Assembly (NCBI RefSeq): GCF_047729555.1
Contig: NZ_CP159825.1
Coordinates: 496,001-560,000, forward strand
Direction of reading: 5' to 3'
DNA from: Porticoccus sp905181945
Lineage (GTDB): Bacteria > Pseudomonadota > Gammaproteobacteria > Pseudomonadales > Porticoccaceae
DNA length: 64,000 bases
In this document: in pieces, positions 50,740-60,649 of the stretch
Layout of the letters: each line of letters starts with the position of its first letter
Numbering within the stretch: the first letter of the stretch is position 1
Position numbers and translations under genes: made by a program
Notes under the pieces: model-generated
What the model saw: the letters and a program-made list of their open reading frames with translations, nothing else
Told to the model about the DNA's origin: nothing
Database searches by the model: none

Positions 50740-52029
50740 ATGAAAGACGAGACAACAAATAATGGTGGCGATGAAAATAAATTGCTTCATTGCTCTTTTT
50801 GCAATAAGAGCCAGCATGAAGTGCGTAAGCTGATAGCAGGCCCATTGGTTTTTATTTGCGATGAATGCGTTGAGCTCTGCAATGATATTATTTTGGAAGA
50901 AATTCAAGAGATTGAAGCTGGGCCGGATGGCCCTGCTAGCCTTCCAAAACCTATTGAAATCAAAGAAATACTGAATCAGTATGTCATTGGTCAAGACAAA
51001 GCAAAAAAAATATTAGCTGTCGCTGTTTATAATCATTATAAGCGCTTGCAGCGTAGCGGGTCTCCCTCAGCTTCTGATGTTGAGCTCGGCAAAAGTAATA
51101 TATTGTTAGTGGGACCTACCGGAAGTGGAAAAACTCTTCTGGCTGAGACTCTAGCAAGATTGCTTGATGTCCCTTTTGCTATTGCTGATGCGACGACGTT
51201 AACTGAAGCTGGCTATGTTGGCGAAGACGTTGAAAATATTATTCAGAAGCTCCTACAAAAATGCGATTATGACATAGATAAGGCTCAACGAGGTATAGTA
51301 TACCTGGATGAAATTGATAAAATTTCTCGCAAGTCGGATAATCCTTCTATTACTCGCGATGTCTCTGGAGAGGGTGTTCAGCAGGCCTTATTAAAGTTGA
51401 TCGAAGGAACTGTTGCTTCAATCCCACCTCAGGGCGGAAGAAAACACCCCCAGCAGGAGTTTATTCAAGTTGATACGTCCAATATTCTGTTTATTTGTGG
51501 CGGGGCCTTCTCGGGCTTAGAAAAGGTGATCAGGGATCGATCTGATAATACTGGTATTGGTTTCAGTGCAACAGTTAAGGTTAAGGATGATAATAGAAAT
51601 ATAGGGCAGACGTTAGCTGACCTAGAGCCTGAAGATTTAGTGCGTTATGGTTTAATACCTGAGTTTGTTGGGAGGCTTCCTGTTATAGCTACTTTAGAGG
51701 AATTAGATCTAGATGCTCTAGTCAATATACTTACCGAACCAAAAAACTCTTTACTTAAGCAATATAGCGCAATGTTTGAAATGGAAGGTGTTGAGCTGGA
51801 CATGCGTCGAGATGCTTCGGAAGAGATAGCCCAAAAAGCATTGGCTCGGAAAACAGGAGCGAGGGGTCTCCGCTCCATTATTGAGAGCATCCTACTGGAT
51901 ACTATGTATAGTATACCGACCGCAAAAAATGTCAGCAAAGTGGTTATTGATGCTTCAGTTGTTCGCGGGGAATCTGACCCTCTCTTGGTATATGAGGGAT
52001 CTGACCCTAAGCTGGCAGCAGGGGAGTAG
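50740..52029 (+). CDS. clpX: ClpX unfoldase, ATP-binding subunit of ClpXP
   Basis: AAA+ unfoldase. 429 aa. N-terminal Cys4 zinc domain (LHCSFCNKS...FICDECVELC) recruits adaptors; Walker A GPTGSGKTLLAE, Walker B GIVYLDEIDKI, pore loop region AGYVGEDVEN, sensor VGRLPVIA and ARKTGARGLRSIIE. Ends at a strong terminator (52047). Confidence 0.97.
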   Translation: MKDETTNNGGDENKLLHCSFCNKSQHEVRKLIAGPLVFICDECVELCNDIILEEIQEIEAGPDGPASLPKPIEIKEILNQYVIGQDKAKKILAVAVYNHYKRLQRSGSPSASDVELGKSNILLVGPTGSGKTLLAETLARLLDVPFAIADATTLTEAGYVGEDVENIIQKLLQKCDYDIDKAQRGIVYLDEIDKISRKSDNPSITRDVSGEGVQQALLKLIEGTVASIPPQGGRKHPQQEFIQVDTSNILFICGGAFSGLEKVIRDRSDNTGIGFSATVKVKDDNRNIGQTLADLEPEDLVRYGLIPEFVGRLPVIATLEELDLDALVNILTEPKNSLLKQYSAMFEMEGVELDMRRDASEEIAQKALARKTGARGLRSIIESILLDTMYSIPTAKNVSKVVIDASVVRGESDPLLVYEGSDPKLAAGE

Positions 52030-52046
52030 TTGTTGCCCTTTTTCCT

Positions 52047-52073
52047 AAAAAAGGACCCAGTGGGTCCTTTTTT
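52047..52073 (+). terminator. Rho-independent terminator after clpX
   Basis: Stem AAAAAAGGACCC / GGGTCCTTTTTT with a 3-base loop, 18 bases past the clpX stop. A textbook hairpin and U-run separating clpX from lon. Confidence 0.93.
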
Positions 52074-52100
52074 ATTGGTAAACTATATTTGTTACTCAGG

Positions 52101-52127
52101 CTTGCTTTTAGCTGACGCGCCCCAATA
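52101..52127 (+). promoter_or_regulatory. Candidate heat-shock (sigma-32) promoter of lon
   Basis: CTTGCT (52101-52106), 13-base spacer, CCCCAATA (52120-52127), close to the RpoH consensus CTTGAA-N13-15-CCCCATnT. It lies between the clpX terminator and lon, a known heat-shock gene. Confidence 0.55.
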
Positions 52128-52173
52128 CTCTTAACTGGTCTAATTTTTTAATTTCTCAAGACGAGGTTCACGA

Positions 52174-54582
52174 ATGGAAGATTTATCTGTACTTAACAAA
52201 TTACCTGTGTTGCCTTTGCGTGATGTGGTGGTTTATCCCTATGCAGTGATTCCGTTATTCGTGGGTAGAGAGAAGTCTATAGCAGCCCTAAATCAATCGA
52301 TGTCTCAAGAAAAAAAAATATTGGTAGTTACGCAAAAATCAGCTTCAAAGGATGATCCATGTGCAGGTGATCTTTACAGTGTGGGAACACTGGCGACTAT
52401 CTTGCAGATACTTGAGTTGCCAGATGGAACTGTGAAAGTTTTAATCGAAGGGGTTGAGAGGGTCAAGATTAAGGCCATTGAAGATATAGATGAATACCTT
52501 TTGTCGGAGTATGAAATATTTTCAGCTGGAAAGCTTGATGATCTTGAGGTGGAGACGATCATGCGGTTGGCATTAGACAAGTTTGAACAGTATGGAAACC
52601 TAAGCAAGAAAATACCAACTGAGACTATGGGTATCGTTGCCGCTATAACTGATGCAAGTCGCTTGGCTGATTCTTTGGCCAATCATCTTCCTCTTCCTCT
52701 TGAGCAAAAACAAAATATTTTAGAAATGATGGCCCTTATTGATCGATTTGAACTCTTATTGGTTTCAATGGAATCAGAGATCGAGTTGTTTGATATTGGA
52801 CAAAAGATACGCACCCGCGTCAAAAAACAAATGGAAAAGAGTCAGAAGGAATATTTTTTAAATGAGCAAATGAAAGCTATTCAAAAAGAACTTGGTGATA
52901 CGGATGAAGAGGATGATTTAGCTCAACTAGCTGGAAAAATTAAGAATGCTGGGATGACAAAGCATGCGTTAGCAAAAGCCAAAACAGAGCTTAAGAAACT
53001 TAAAGCTATGTCTCCTATGTCAGCTGAAGCTTCAGTGTTACGAGGTTACATTGATTGGCTTGTAAGTGTTCCCTGGAGAAAACGCTCAAAAGTTCGACAC
53101 GATCTTAAGCGAGCAGAGTACATCCTTAATGAAGATCATTACGGGTTAGATGAAGTGAAAGAACGCATCTTAGAATTTCTTGCTGTGCAACAGCGCGTGA
53201 AGACACTAAAAGGCCCAGTGCTTTGCTTGGTTGGCCCTCCCGGCGTGGGGAAAACATCTCTTGGTGAGTCAATTGCTAAGGCAACTGGTAGAAAGTATGC
53301 ACGCATGTCGCTTGGTGGTGTTCGCGATGAAGCTGAAATTCGAGGTCATCGGCGTACATATATAGGCTCACTGCCTGGAAAATTAATACAAAAATTATCT
53401 AAAGTGGAGGTGAAAAATCCTCTTTTTTTGCTTGATGAGATAGATAAAATGGGCACCGATCATCGCGGCGACCCCTCTTCTGCCATGTTGGAAGTTCTTG
53501 ATCCAGAGCAAAATAATAGATTCAACGATCACTATCTTGAAGTTGACTACGATCTTTCCGAGGTGATGTTTATATGTACCGCCAACACAATGGATATTCC
53601 TGCTCCATTATTAGATCGAATGGAGATAATTCGTATTTCAGGATATACCGAAGATGAGAAGTTAAATATTGCACTTAAATATCTTTTACCAAAACAACTT
53701 AAAGCGAATGGTTTGACGGAAAAAGAATTATGCCTGCAAGAAAAACCTATGATAGATATTATTCGTTATTACACTAAAGAAGCTGGTGTCCGTGGCCTTG
53801 AAAAACAATTAGCAAGACTCTGCAGGAAAGTTGTAACCCAACATGTACGTGAAGAAACAAAAAAAACCTATTCAATTACAACTGAGGGGCTGGAAGAGCT
53901 GCTTGGCGTAAAAAGATATAATTTTGGCCGCGCTGAAGAAGAAAGCCAAGTTGGTCAGGTTACAGGTCTAGCTTGGACTCAAGTGGGCGGAGAGCTTTTA
54001 ACTATAGAGTCTTCTGCAATACCGGGTAACGGAAAAGTTATAAAAACCGGTTCTTTGGGCGATGTGATGCAGGAATCAATTCAAGCAGCTTTAACTGTGG
54101 TGAGAAGTCGAGCTCAGGTACTGGGTGTGCATCGTGACTTCCATCAAAAATTGGATCTCCATATTCATGTCCCAGAAGGTGCCACCCCAAAAGACGGCCC
54201 AAGTGCCGGCATTGCTATGTGTACAGTTGTTGTGTCGGTCCTAACAGGGATACCAGTGAGAGCTGATGTTGCTATGACCGGAGAAATTACCTTGAGGGGC
54301 GAAGTTTTGAAAATCGGAGGATTGAAAGAAAAACTTCTTGCAGCCCACCGCGGAGGCATCAAAAAAGTAATTATACCTTATGAGAATAAGCACGATCTGA
54401 AAGAAATACCTGATAATATAAAAGATGATCTTGAGATAGTTCCTGTACAGTGGATTGATGAGGTTTTAGACATAGCCCTGCTAGCAAAACCGGCCCCTCT
54501 GTCTGATGAGGAGTACAAAAAAGAAGAGAAAGAATCCATTAAGGCTAAAGATATGTCTGAACCCCGCATTAATACTCATTAA
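52174..54582 (+). CDS. lon: ATP-dependent protease Lon
   Basis: Cytoplasmic AAA+ serine protease degrading misfolded and regulatory proteins. 802 aa in three parts: substrate-binding N-domain (LPVLPLRDVVVYPYAVIPLFVGREKS), AAA+ domain (Walker A GPPGVGKTSLGE, Walker B FLLDEIDKMG), and protease domain with the Ser-Lys dyad (PKDGPSAGIAMCT; Lys in RGGIKKVIIP region). Own candidate heat-shock promoter upstream; hup follows. Confidence 0.97.
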   Translation: MEDLSVLNKLPVLPLRDVVVYPYAVIPLFVGREKSIAALNQSMSQEKKILVVTQKSASKDDPCAGDLYSVGTLATILQILELPDGTVKVLIEGVERVKIKAIEDIDEYLLSEYEIFSAGKLDDLEVETIMRLALDKFEQYGNLSKKIPTETMGIVAAITDASRLADSLANHLPLPLEQKQNILEMMALIDRFELLLVSMESEIELFDIGQKIRTRVKKQMEKSQKEYFLNEQMKAIQKELGDTDEEDDLAQLAGKIKNAGMTKHALAKAKTELKKLKAMSPMSAEASVLRGYIDWLVSVPWRKRSKVRHDLKRAEYILNEDHYGLDEVKERILEFLAVQQRVKTLKGPVLCLVGPPGVGKTSLGESIAKATGRKYARMSLGGVRDEAEIRGHRRTYIGSLPGKLIQKLSKVEVKNPLFLLDEIDKMGTDHRGDPSSAMLEVLDPEQNNRFNDHYLEVDYDLSEVMFICTANTMDIPAPLLDRMEIIRISGYTEDEKLNIALKYLLPKQLKANGLTEKELCLQEKPMIDIIRYYTKEAGVRGLEKQLARLCRKVVTQHVREETKKTYSITTEGLEELLGVKRYNFGRAEEESQVGQVTGLAWTQVGGELLTIESSAIPGNGKVIKTGSLGDVMQESIQAALTVVRSRAQVLGVHRDFHQKLDLHIHVPEGATPKDGPSAGIAMCTVVVSVLTGIPVRADVAMTGEITLRGEVLKIGGLKEKLLAAHRGGIKKVIIPYENKHDLKEIPDNIKDDLEIVPVQWIDEVLDIALLAKPAPLSDEEYKKEEKESIKAKDMSEPRINTH

Positions 54583-54587
54583 ATTGC

Positions 54588-54616
54588 TTGACCCACTGGC
54601 AGTGGGTTGGTATAAA
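54588..54616 (+). promoter_or_regulatory. hup promoter with inverted repeat in the spacer
   Basis: TTGACC (54588-54593), exactly 17 bases, TATAAA (54611-54616). The spacer and edge of the -35 box contain ACCCACT-GGC-AGTGGGT (54591-54607), a perfect 7-bp inverted repeat. The boxes support a strong sigma-70 promoter; the dyad could be an operator. Confidence 0.75.
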
Positions 54617-54717
54617 GTTCATGTGACGACATTAACCGTTGAATATGATTAGTATATGTAAGGGGTTATGTGTCGCTGGTGAGCAGTTTAAATAACCATA
54701 ATAAAAAGGAAATTATT

Positions 54718-54993
54718 GTGAATAAATCTGAATTAGTTGATGCAATTGCTGATGCTGCAGACCTGTCTAAGGCCTCAGCTGGACGTGCTCTTGATGCTGC
54801 AATTTCAGCAGTTTCTGGTGCGCTAGCAAAGAAAGATCAAGTTTCTCTTGTAGGTTTTGGTACTTTTGCTGTGAAGCACCGTGCGGCACGTGCAGGACGT
54901 AATCCACAGACAGGTGCAGAAATTCAAATTAAGGCTGCTTATGTACCTAGCTTCAAAGCAGGAAAAGCTCTTAAGGATGCTGTAAATTCTTAG
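54718..54993 (+). CDS. hupB: DNA-binding protein HU
   Basis: 91-aa nucleoid protein that bends DNA. GTG 54718 preceded by AAAAAGGA gives MNKSELVDAIADAADLSKAS, the standard HU N-terminus; the longer frame from 54670 is not needed. SLVGFGTFAVKHRAARAGRNPQTGAEIQI is the HU signature with the beta-arm. Located between lon and ppiD as in related gammaproteobacteria. Confidence 0.96.
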   Translation: MNKSELVDAIADAADLSKASAGRALDAAISAVSGALAKKDQVSLVGFGTFAVKHRAARAGRNPQTGAEIQIKAAYVPSFKAGKALKDAVNS

Positions 54994-55033
54994 TAGTGCT
55001 TTTTAGGCCGGCTAGCATTCTGGTGGTTTATTT

Positions 55034-55060
55034 AAAAGACGTATCTGTGATGCGTCTTTT
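55034..55060 (+). terminator. Rho-independent terminator after hupB
   Basis: Stem AAAAGACGTAT / ATGCGTCTTTT (one G-T wobble), loop CTGTG, followed by further Ts. About 40 bases past the hupB stop. Confidence 0.88.
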
Positions 55061-55121
55061 TTTATATAATTAATTAATTTTCCTGTAAAGACGTACTGTA
55101 TTTTACTACCAAGAGAAACTT

Positions 55122-56999
55122 ATGCTTCAAGATTTTCGTGATAATCTCAGTGGTGTAGCGAAAAGTGTTTTAGTTGTTATCATTATAATCCCTTTTGCGC
55201 TTTTTGGTGTTGACGCCTTATTTGAGACCAGGGCCACTGCAAAGGAGGTAGCTAATATTAATGGCGATTCCATCTCAGAGCTGAGTCTTCAGCAAGCAAT
55301 TCTTGTTAGAAAGCAACAAATTAGCAGTAGAGTGAAGGATATCGATCCATCCCTTTTGGATGACAAAATCATGAGGCCAGCTGTCCTAAAGCGCCTCATC
55401 AGGCAGAAGATAGAGGAACAAACTGCATCTGACATGGGGATGGCTATATCTAAGAAAAAGATTAATTCTTTGCTGGTCCAGGTCCCTGAATTTCAAACAA
55501 ATGGTAGATTTAATCCTGAACTTTACGAGTTTGTAGTAAAACAGATGGGCTATACGCCAACCTCCCACTATAAGGCTATTTACTCTGACTTACTGGCTGA
55601 GCAGTTCTTTAAAGGTGTTGTTGCAACGGGATTTTCTACAGAAAAAGAGCAGGAATTAATAGCGACGGTTTTAGGCCAGACTCGCGATTATTATTACCTA
55701 ACGATTCCTATTGAGGCGCAAAAAAATGCTGTCCAGCCTTCAGACGAGGATATTAGCAATTACTATGAAAATCATATGCCACAATTCATGACAGAAGAGC
55801 AGGTGCTGATTGAATATATAGAATTAAAGTCTTCTGATCTTTTAGGAGACATATCTGTAGATGCTAGCCTCATAGAGGAAGGCTATCAAGAAAAAGTTAA
55901 GGCCGCTTCTTTGGCCACACAATACCGTGCTGCACATATTCTTTTAGACAAAAAAGCAGATAATAGCCATTTAACTAAGATGACTGCTATACAAGAAAAA
56001 TTAAAAAATAATGAAGATTTCGTCTTATTGGCAGAGGAATACTCTGATGATTTTCTAACTTCAGAAAAAGGCGGAGATCTTGGTTATGTTCGCTTAGGGG
56101 ATCTTCCTTCTGAGCTGGATTTGGCCTTAGAGCGGCTTGCTGTCGGAGAGATTTCGGAGATTATAGAAACAAAAGCGGGAATTCATCTTTTAAAGTTATC
56201 TGAAAAGAAAGAGATAGAAATACCAAATAGAGAGCTATTAGAACCTGCTATTCGTGAAGAAATTCGACTGCAGATCGCTGCAGAGTTAATGCCTGAAAAA
56301 ATAGAGGAGCTAAAAGAGCTGACATATAACGCCACATCACTACAAGATGTTTCCAGTACGATGGGGCTAGATTTAAGTGTCTCTGATTTTTTTGGACGGT
56401 CAGGTGGAGAAGGTGTAGCCGCCAGCAAGAAAGTCATAAACGCTGCTTTTAGTTCTTCGGTCATAGAGAATGGTTATGCTAGCGAAGTGATTGAGTTTTC
56501 CGATGACCATGTTTTAGTGTTATCTGTACGCGAACGTTCCGCCCCAAAAGTACAGCCATTAACTGACGTTAAGATTCAAATTAAAAAAACTATTCAATAT
56601 GAAGTAGCATCTGAAAATATTGTGACTTATGGCTCCAAGTTGAAAGAGCTTGTTAAGTCTGGAGAGAGTATCGAGTCTGTTGCTAGGGCTGAAGGTCTTG
56701 CTTGGCAGGTCAGCTTCAACACTAAGATTGATGGCGGGAATAAAGATGACTATATTAGGAAAATTACTGTTTTCTCTATGAGATTGCCTGATGTTGATCC
56801 TGCTGTTGATTATATAATAATGCCAAATGGAGACTATGTGTTGGTAGCTTTAACTAAGGTTGCATTTGGCAATTACGAGACACTTCGTCTTACAGAAAAA
56901 CAAGCAATGGTTTCCTCCAGATCGTCCGCTAACTCTAGTCGAGACTATCAGGCCTATATTGCTTTGTTGCATGAGAACGCAGACATTGCTTCAGAGTAA
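55122..56999 (+). CDS. ppiD: Periplasmic folding chaperone PpiD
   Basis: Inner-membrane-anchored SurA-like chaperone that meets proteins leaving the Sec translocon. 625 aa: cytoplasmic N-tail, one membrane helix (SVLVVIIIIPFALFGVDAL, residues about 15-33), SurA-N-like helical domain, a parvulin domain from about residue 265 (ATQYRAAHILLDKK, GGDLGYVRLGDLP) and a C-terminal helical region. Length is normal. It follows the hupB terminator. Confidence 0.94.
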   Translation: MLQDFRDNLSGVAKSVLVVIIIIPFALFGVDALFETRATAKEVANINGDSISELSLQQAILVRKQQISSRVKDIDPSLLDDKIMRPAVLKRLIRQKIEEQTASDMGMAISKKKINSLLVQVPEFQTNGRFNPELYEFVVKQMGYTPTSHYKAIYSDLLAEQFFKGVVATGFSTEKEQELIATVLGQTRDYYYLTIPIEAQKNAVQPSDEDISNYYENHMPQFMTEEQVLIEYIELKSSDLLGDISVDASLIEEGYQEKVKAASLATQYRAAHILLDKKADNSHLTKMTAIQEKLKNNEDFVLLAEEYSDDFLTSEKGGDLGYVRLGDLPSELDLALERLAVGEISEIIETKAGIHLLKLSEKKEIEIPNRELLEPAIREEIRLQIAAELMPEKIEELKELTYNATSLQDVSSTMGLDLSVSDFFGRSGGEGVAASKKVINAAFSSSVIENGYASEVIEFSDDHVLVLSVRERSAPKVQPLTDVKIQIKKTIQYEVASENIVTYGSKLKELVKSGESIESVARAEGLAWQVSFNTKIDGGNKDDYIRKITVFSMRLPDVDPAVDYIIMPNGDYVLVALTKVAFGNYETLRLTEKQAMVSSRSSANSSRDYQAYIALLHENADIASE

Positions 57000-57142
57000 T
57001 AAAGCTGTCTTGTTGCAAGAGTATATTTCCGCACAAGAGTATTGCCAAAGAATCAGTTAGAGCATTTTTTGGTTATGTTTAATGTTTAATATTTTATGTC
57101 TTAGTTAAAGCTAATGCCGTTAGCTTTCTGGAGGGGCAATCA

Positions 57143-58567
57143 ATGGCCGATTACAAGTATGATTTGGTAATTATAGGCAGTGGCCCTGCAGGTGAAGGTG
57201 CAGCTATGTCTGCAGCCAAGCAGGGCTGGTCAGTAGCTGTTGTTGATGATCGTCCTATGGTCGGAGGAAACTGTACGCACCTAGGAACAATTCCATCTAA
57301 GGCTCTTCGTCATGCAGTTAGGCGAATGGTTCAATTTAATACTATGCCGATGTTTCGAGCAGTAGGCGAACCCCGATTATTTTCTTTTTCAGATGTAATG
57401 AGGTCAGCTGAAGAGGTTATTCGCAAGCAAGTAGAGATCAGGTCACACGAATACTCTCGGAATAGAGTAAAGCTCCATTTTGGGCGGGCTACTTTTTGCG
57501 ACAAAAACAATATAATTGTAAGAAAAGCAGATGGCACCAATGAGAAAATTGAAAGTCGAAATTTTTTAATTGCCACCGGATCAAGCCCCTATCATCCCGA
57601 AGACGTTAACTTTGATCATCCTTGTATGTTTGATAGCGATACTATCTTAAAGCTAGACCATAATCCCCGTAATATTATTATCTACGGGGCAGGGGTAATA
57701 GGTTGTGAATATGCCTCCATTTTTTCTGGTTTAGACACTCGAGTTGATTTGGTAAATACTCGGGAAGGCCTATTAGAATTTCTTGATGATGAAATTTCTG
57801 ATGCTTTGAGCTATCAGTTGCGAGATTTAAATGTCACTGTGCGGCACAAAGAAGAATATGCCGAAATTGAGACTCGCGACAATGGTGTCACGATGGTGCT
57901 TAAGTCAGGAAAAAGAATTCATGCAGAAGCTATTCTTTGGTGTAATGGTCGGACTGGCAATACGAAAAACCTGGGCTTAGATAAGATAGACTTGGATCTA
58001 GACAAAAGAGGACAGATAGCAGTGAATGAAGACTATCAGACCTCGTTGGCTAATATTTATGCTGCCGGCGATGTTGTTGGATGGCCTGCTTTAGCTGGAG
58101 CAGCTTACGACCAAGGTCGTTCTGCTGCGGCACATATGTGTGGCTTAAAGGTATATCATGTAGATGATGTCGCAACAGGAATATGGACTATTCCTGAGAT
58201 CAGCTTTGTTGGGAAGACAGAGTCAGAGTTAACTAAGGAGCAGGTCCCGTATGAAATTGGACGGGCATATTTTAAAAATATAGCAAGAGCGCATATTTCT
58301 GGAGAAGAGGTGGGCGTGCTAAAGATTTTATTTCATCAGAAAACCTTGGCGATACTTGGCGTCCATTGTTTTGGTGCTGAAGCTGCAGAAATTATTCATA
58401 TTGGACAAGCAATCATGAATCAGTCTGGAGATGCCAACACTTTAGATTATTTTATTAGCACAACCTTTAACTATCCGACGATGGCTGAAGCCTATAGATT
58501 AGCGGCTATTAATGGCATAAATAGGTTGAGTCGTGAATCCAGAAAATTGGCTTTTAATATAAGTTGA
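57143..58567 (+). CDS. sthA: Soluble pyridine nucleotide transhydrogenase
   Basis: Flavoprotein exchanging reducing equivalents between NADPH and NAD+. 474 aa. FAD-binding GSGPAGEGAAMSAAKQG at the N-terminus; GGNCTHLGTIPSKALRHAV is the SthA version of the disulfide-reductase motif with only one Cys; NAD-binding IYGAGVIGCEYASIFSG; FAD-binding ANIYAAGDVVGWPAL; dimerisation domain with the conserved EAAEIIHIGQ. Stand-alone gene. SthA is largely restricted to gammaproteobacteria and relatives. Confidence 0.95.
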   Translation: MADYKYDLVIIGSGPAGEGAAMSAAKQGWSVAVVDDRPMVGGNCTHLGTIPSKALRHAVRRMVQFNTMPMFRAVGEPRLFSFSDVMRSAEEVIRKQVEIRSHEYSRNRVKLHFGRATFCDKNNIIVRKADGTNEKIESRNFLIATGSSPYHPEDVNFDHPCMFDSDTILKLDHNPRNIIIYGAGVIGCEYASIFSGLDTRVDLVNTREGLLEFLDDEISDALSYQLRDLNVTVRHKEEYAEIETRDNGVTMVLKSGKRIHAEAILWCNGRTGNTKNLGLDKIDLDLDKRGQIAVNEDYQTSLANIYAAGDVVGWPALAGAAYDQGRSAAAHMCGLKVYHVDDVATGIWTIPEISFVGKTESELTKEQVPYEIGRAYFKNIARAHISGEEVGVLKILFHQKTLAILGVHCFGAEAAEIIHIGQAIMNQSGDANTLDYFISTTFNYPTMAEAYRLAAINGINRLSRESRKLAFNIS

Positions 58568-58693
58568 TAATTATTTTATATGTGTAAAGTACATCGCTAG
58601 ATAATAATCAAATAAGATAATGACAATTAATGGGCGTAAAATTGGAAAATTTGCTTTAATTGGCATAATAAATTCTATTTCAGGGTATTTGTT

Positions 58694-59938
58694 ATGATAA
58701 CTAATCTTTCCCTGAGTATCGGTTTTCGCTATATCAGAAGCAAGCGGAACAACTCCTACATCTCTTTTGTTTCACTGATATCTTTTGTTGCTATGTCTCT
58801 TGGAGTTATGGTTTTAGTTGTTGTCCTTTCTGTAATGAACGGGTTTGAGCATGAGATTAAAAAGCGCATTCTTAATGTACTGCCTCATATCTCAGTAACA
58901 AACTCATCAGGAATAATAAACTGGGGTCCAGTAGGCGAAAAATTGCTTAAATTTGATCATATTGAAGGGTACGCCCCTTTTGTTGAAGGCTATGGTTTGC
59001 TGTCATCTTCTTCTTTAAGTCAGGGTGTCCTATTGCAGGGTATTTCACCGCCAGATGAAGTCAACGCCAGCTCAATTAATGACCATATGATTGCAGGTGA
59101 AATCAACGATCTTGAGCCTGGTCAATATGGAATGCTGATTGGTAGCATGCTAGCCGGTTCTTTAGGTGTCACTGTTGGAGATAAAGTGGTTCTGTCATTA
59201 CCTGAACTGAATGTTACCCCAGTTGGTGTTTTCCCGCGGTATAAGCGTTTTTATATACGAGGAATTTACCAAGTAGGAGCGCAGGTAGATGGTGGCATGG
59301 CATTTATTCATTATGTGGATGCTCAAAAACTATATCGTCTTGGTAAGAGTGTCACTGGAATAAAACTAAAGGTTGAGGATCCATTTCATGTCATGAGCCT
59401 GATTCCTTTTATTAAGAAAAGTATAAACCCATCATTTCGCATAAAGACTTGGACTACTGAGATGAGTAGCTTATTTAAAGCTATAAAGATGGAGAAAAAA
59501 ATTGTTGGGATGCTGCTGTCAGTAATTATCGCCATAGCAGCATTTAATATCATAGCTAGTCTTGTATTGATGGTTTCCAGTAAAAGACGTGATATTGCTG
59601 TACTAAGAACGCTTGGAGCGAAAGAAAGCACGATAGCGGGTATATTTATGATCCAAGGTTGCATTATTGGTATATTGGGGGTGATTGTAGGGGCAACTTT
59701 AGGGTGTATATTGGCAGTATACATAGGAGATATTGTGAGTTGGATTGAACAGCAGACCGGAGTTCATATTTTCGATCCAGCAGTTTATTTTATTAGCCAA
59801 ATTCCATCTAAATTGATGTGGGCAGATGTACTGCTGGTGTGCTGTATGAGTTTAATTCTAAGTATTTTAGCTACAGTTTACCCTGCTTTAAGGGCATCTC
59901 AAGTCTCCCCTGCAGAGGCGCTTCGCTATGATAGATAG
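58694..59938 (+). CDS. lolC: Lipoprotein-releasing ABC transporter permease LolC
   Basis: LolCDE extracts outer-membrane lipoproteins from the inner membrane and hands them to LolA. 414 aa: one N-terminal helix after SIGFRYIRSKRNNSYISFVS, a large periplasmic domain (residues about 50-260), then the FtsX domain with three helices (VSSKRRDIAVLRTLGA is the coupling motif). Ends ALRYDR and overlaps lolD by 11 bases. Assigned LolC because it is first in the C-D-E order. Confidence 0.92.
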   Translation: MITNLSLSIGFRYIRSKRNNSYISFVSLISFVAMSLGVMVLVVVLSVMNGFEHEIKKRILNVLPHISVTNSSGIINWGPVGEKLLKFDHIEGYAPFVEGYGLLSSSSLSQGVLLQGISPPDEVNASSINDHMIAGEINDLEPGQYGMLIGSMLAGSLGVTVGDKVVLSLPELNVTPVGVFPRYKRFYIRGIYQVGAQVDGGMAFIHYVDAQKLYRLGKSVTGIKLKVEDPFHVMSLIPFIKKSINPSFRIKTWTTEMSSLFKAIKMEKKIVGMLLSVIIAIAAFNIIASLVLMVSSKRRDIAVLRTLGAKESTIAGIFMIQGCIIGILGVIVGATLGCILAVYIGDIVSWIEQQTGVHIFDPAVYFISQIPSKLMWADVLLVCCMSLILSILATVYPALRASQVSPAEALRYDR

Positions 59939-60647
59939 TCATCGATGGGTAATGCAGTGCCAAGAATTATCTAAGTCATATATTGAATCTAATGTTGAAG
60001 TAAAAGTACTAAATAATATTTCATTAAAAGTTCGTGCAGGTGAAAAAATTGCTATTATTGGTACCTCCGGCTCAGGAAAAACAACGCTACTCAATCTACT
60101 AGGCGGCTTAGACGATCTATCACAAGGCTCCATCGAAGTGATGGGTGCTGACTGGGCCTCCATGACCGAAAATAAACGCGCCTTATGGCGAAACAAATAT
60201 TTAGGTTTTGTGTACCAATTTCACCATCTTCTTGCAGAATTTACTGCTATAGAAAATGTATCTATGCCTTTATTGATCAGAGGGATCGGAAAAGTAGAGG
60301 CGCGACAAAGATCAAAAATAATTTTGTCACAAGTAGGCTTAGCTCATCGGTGTGAGCATAAACCTTCAGCCCTTTCAGGCGGAGAGCGACAAAGAGTGGC
60401 CATTGCAAGAGCGCTGGTTGCACATCCTGCATGCGTGTTAATGGATGAGCCTACAGGAAACCTCGATTGTTTTGCTGCTGAGGCTGTTCTTGATACGCTT
60501 CTTGGTCTGAATGTTGAATTTGGAATTAGCTTTATTATTGTTACTCATGACAGCAGTGTTGCATCAAAAATGGATCGAATCTTATCCCTGGAACATGGAG
60601 TTTTATTGGAAAAAAATTCAAATAACAAGTCACCACAGGCTGATTAG
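59928..60647 (+). CDS. lolD: Lipoprotein-releasing ABC transporter ATPase LolD
   Basis: ATPase of LolCDE. 239 aa. Walker A IGTSGSGKTTLLNLLGG, Q-loop VYQFHHLLAEFTAIENV, signature LSGGERQRVAIARAL, Walker B CVLMDEPTGNLD, switch His in IIVTHDSS. Translationally coupled to lolC by overlap, and two bases separate it from lolE. Confidence 0.96.
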   Translation: MIDSHRWVMQCQELSKSYIESNVEVKVLNNISLKVRAGEKIAIIGTSGSGKTTLLNLLGGLDDLSQGSIEVMGADWASMTENKRALWRNKYLGFVYQFHHLLAEFTAIENVSMPLLIRGIGKVEARQRSKIILSQVGLAHRCEHKPSALSGGERQRVAIARALVAHPACVLMDEPTGNLDCFAAEAVLDTLLGLNVEFGISFIIVTHDSSVASKMDRILSLEHGVLLEKNSNNKSPQAD

Positions 60648-60649
60648 CA

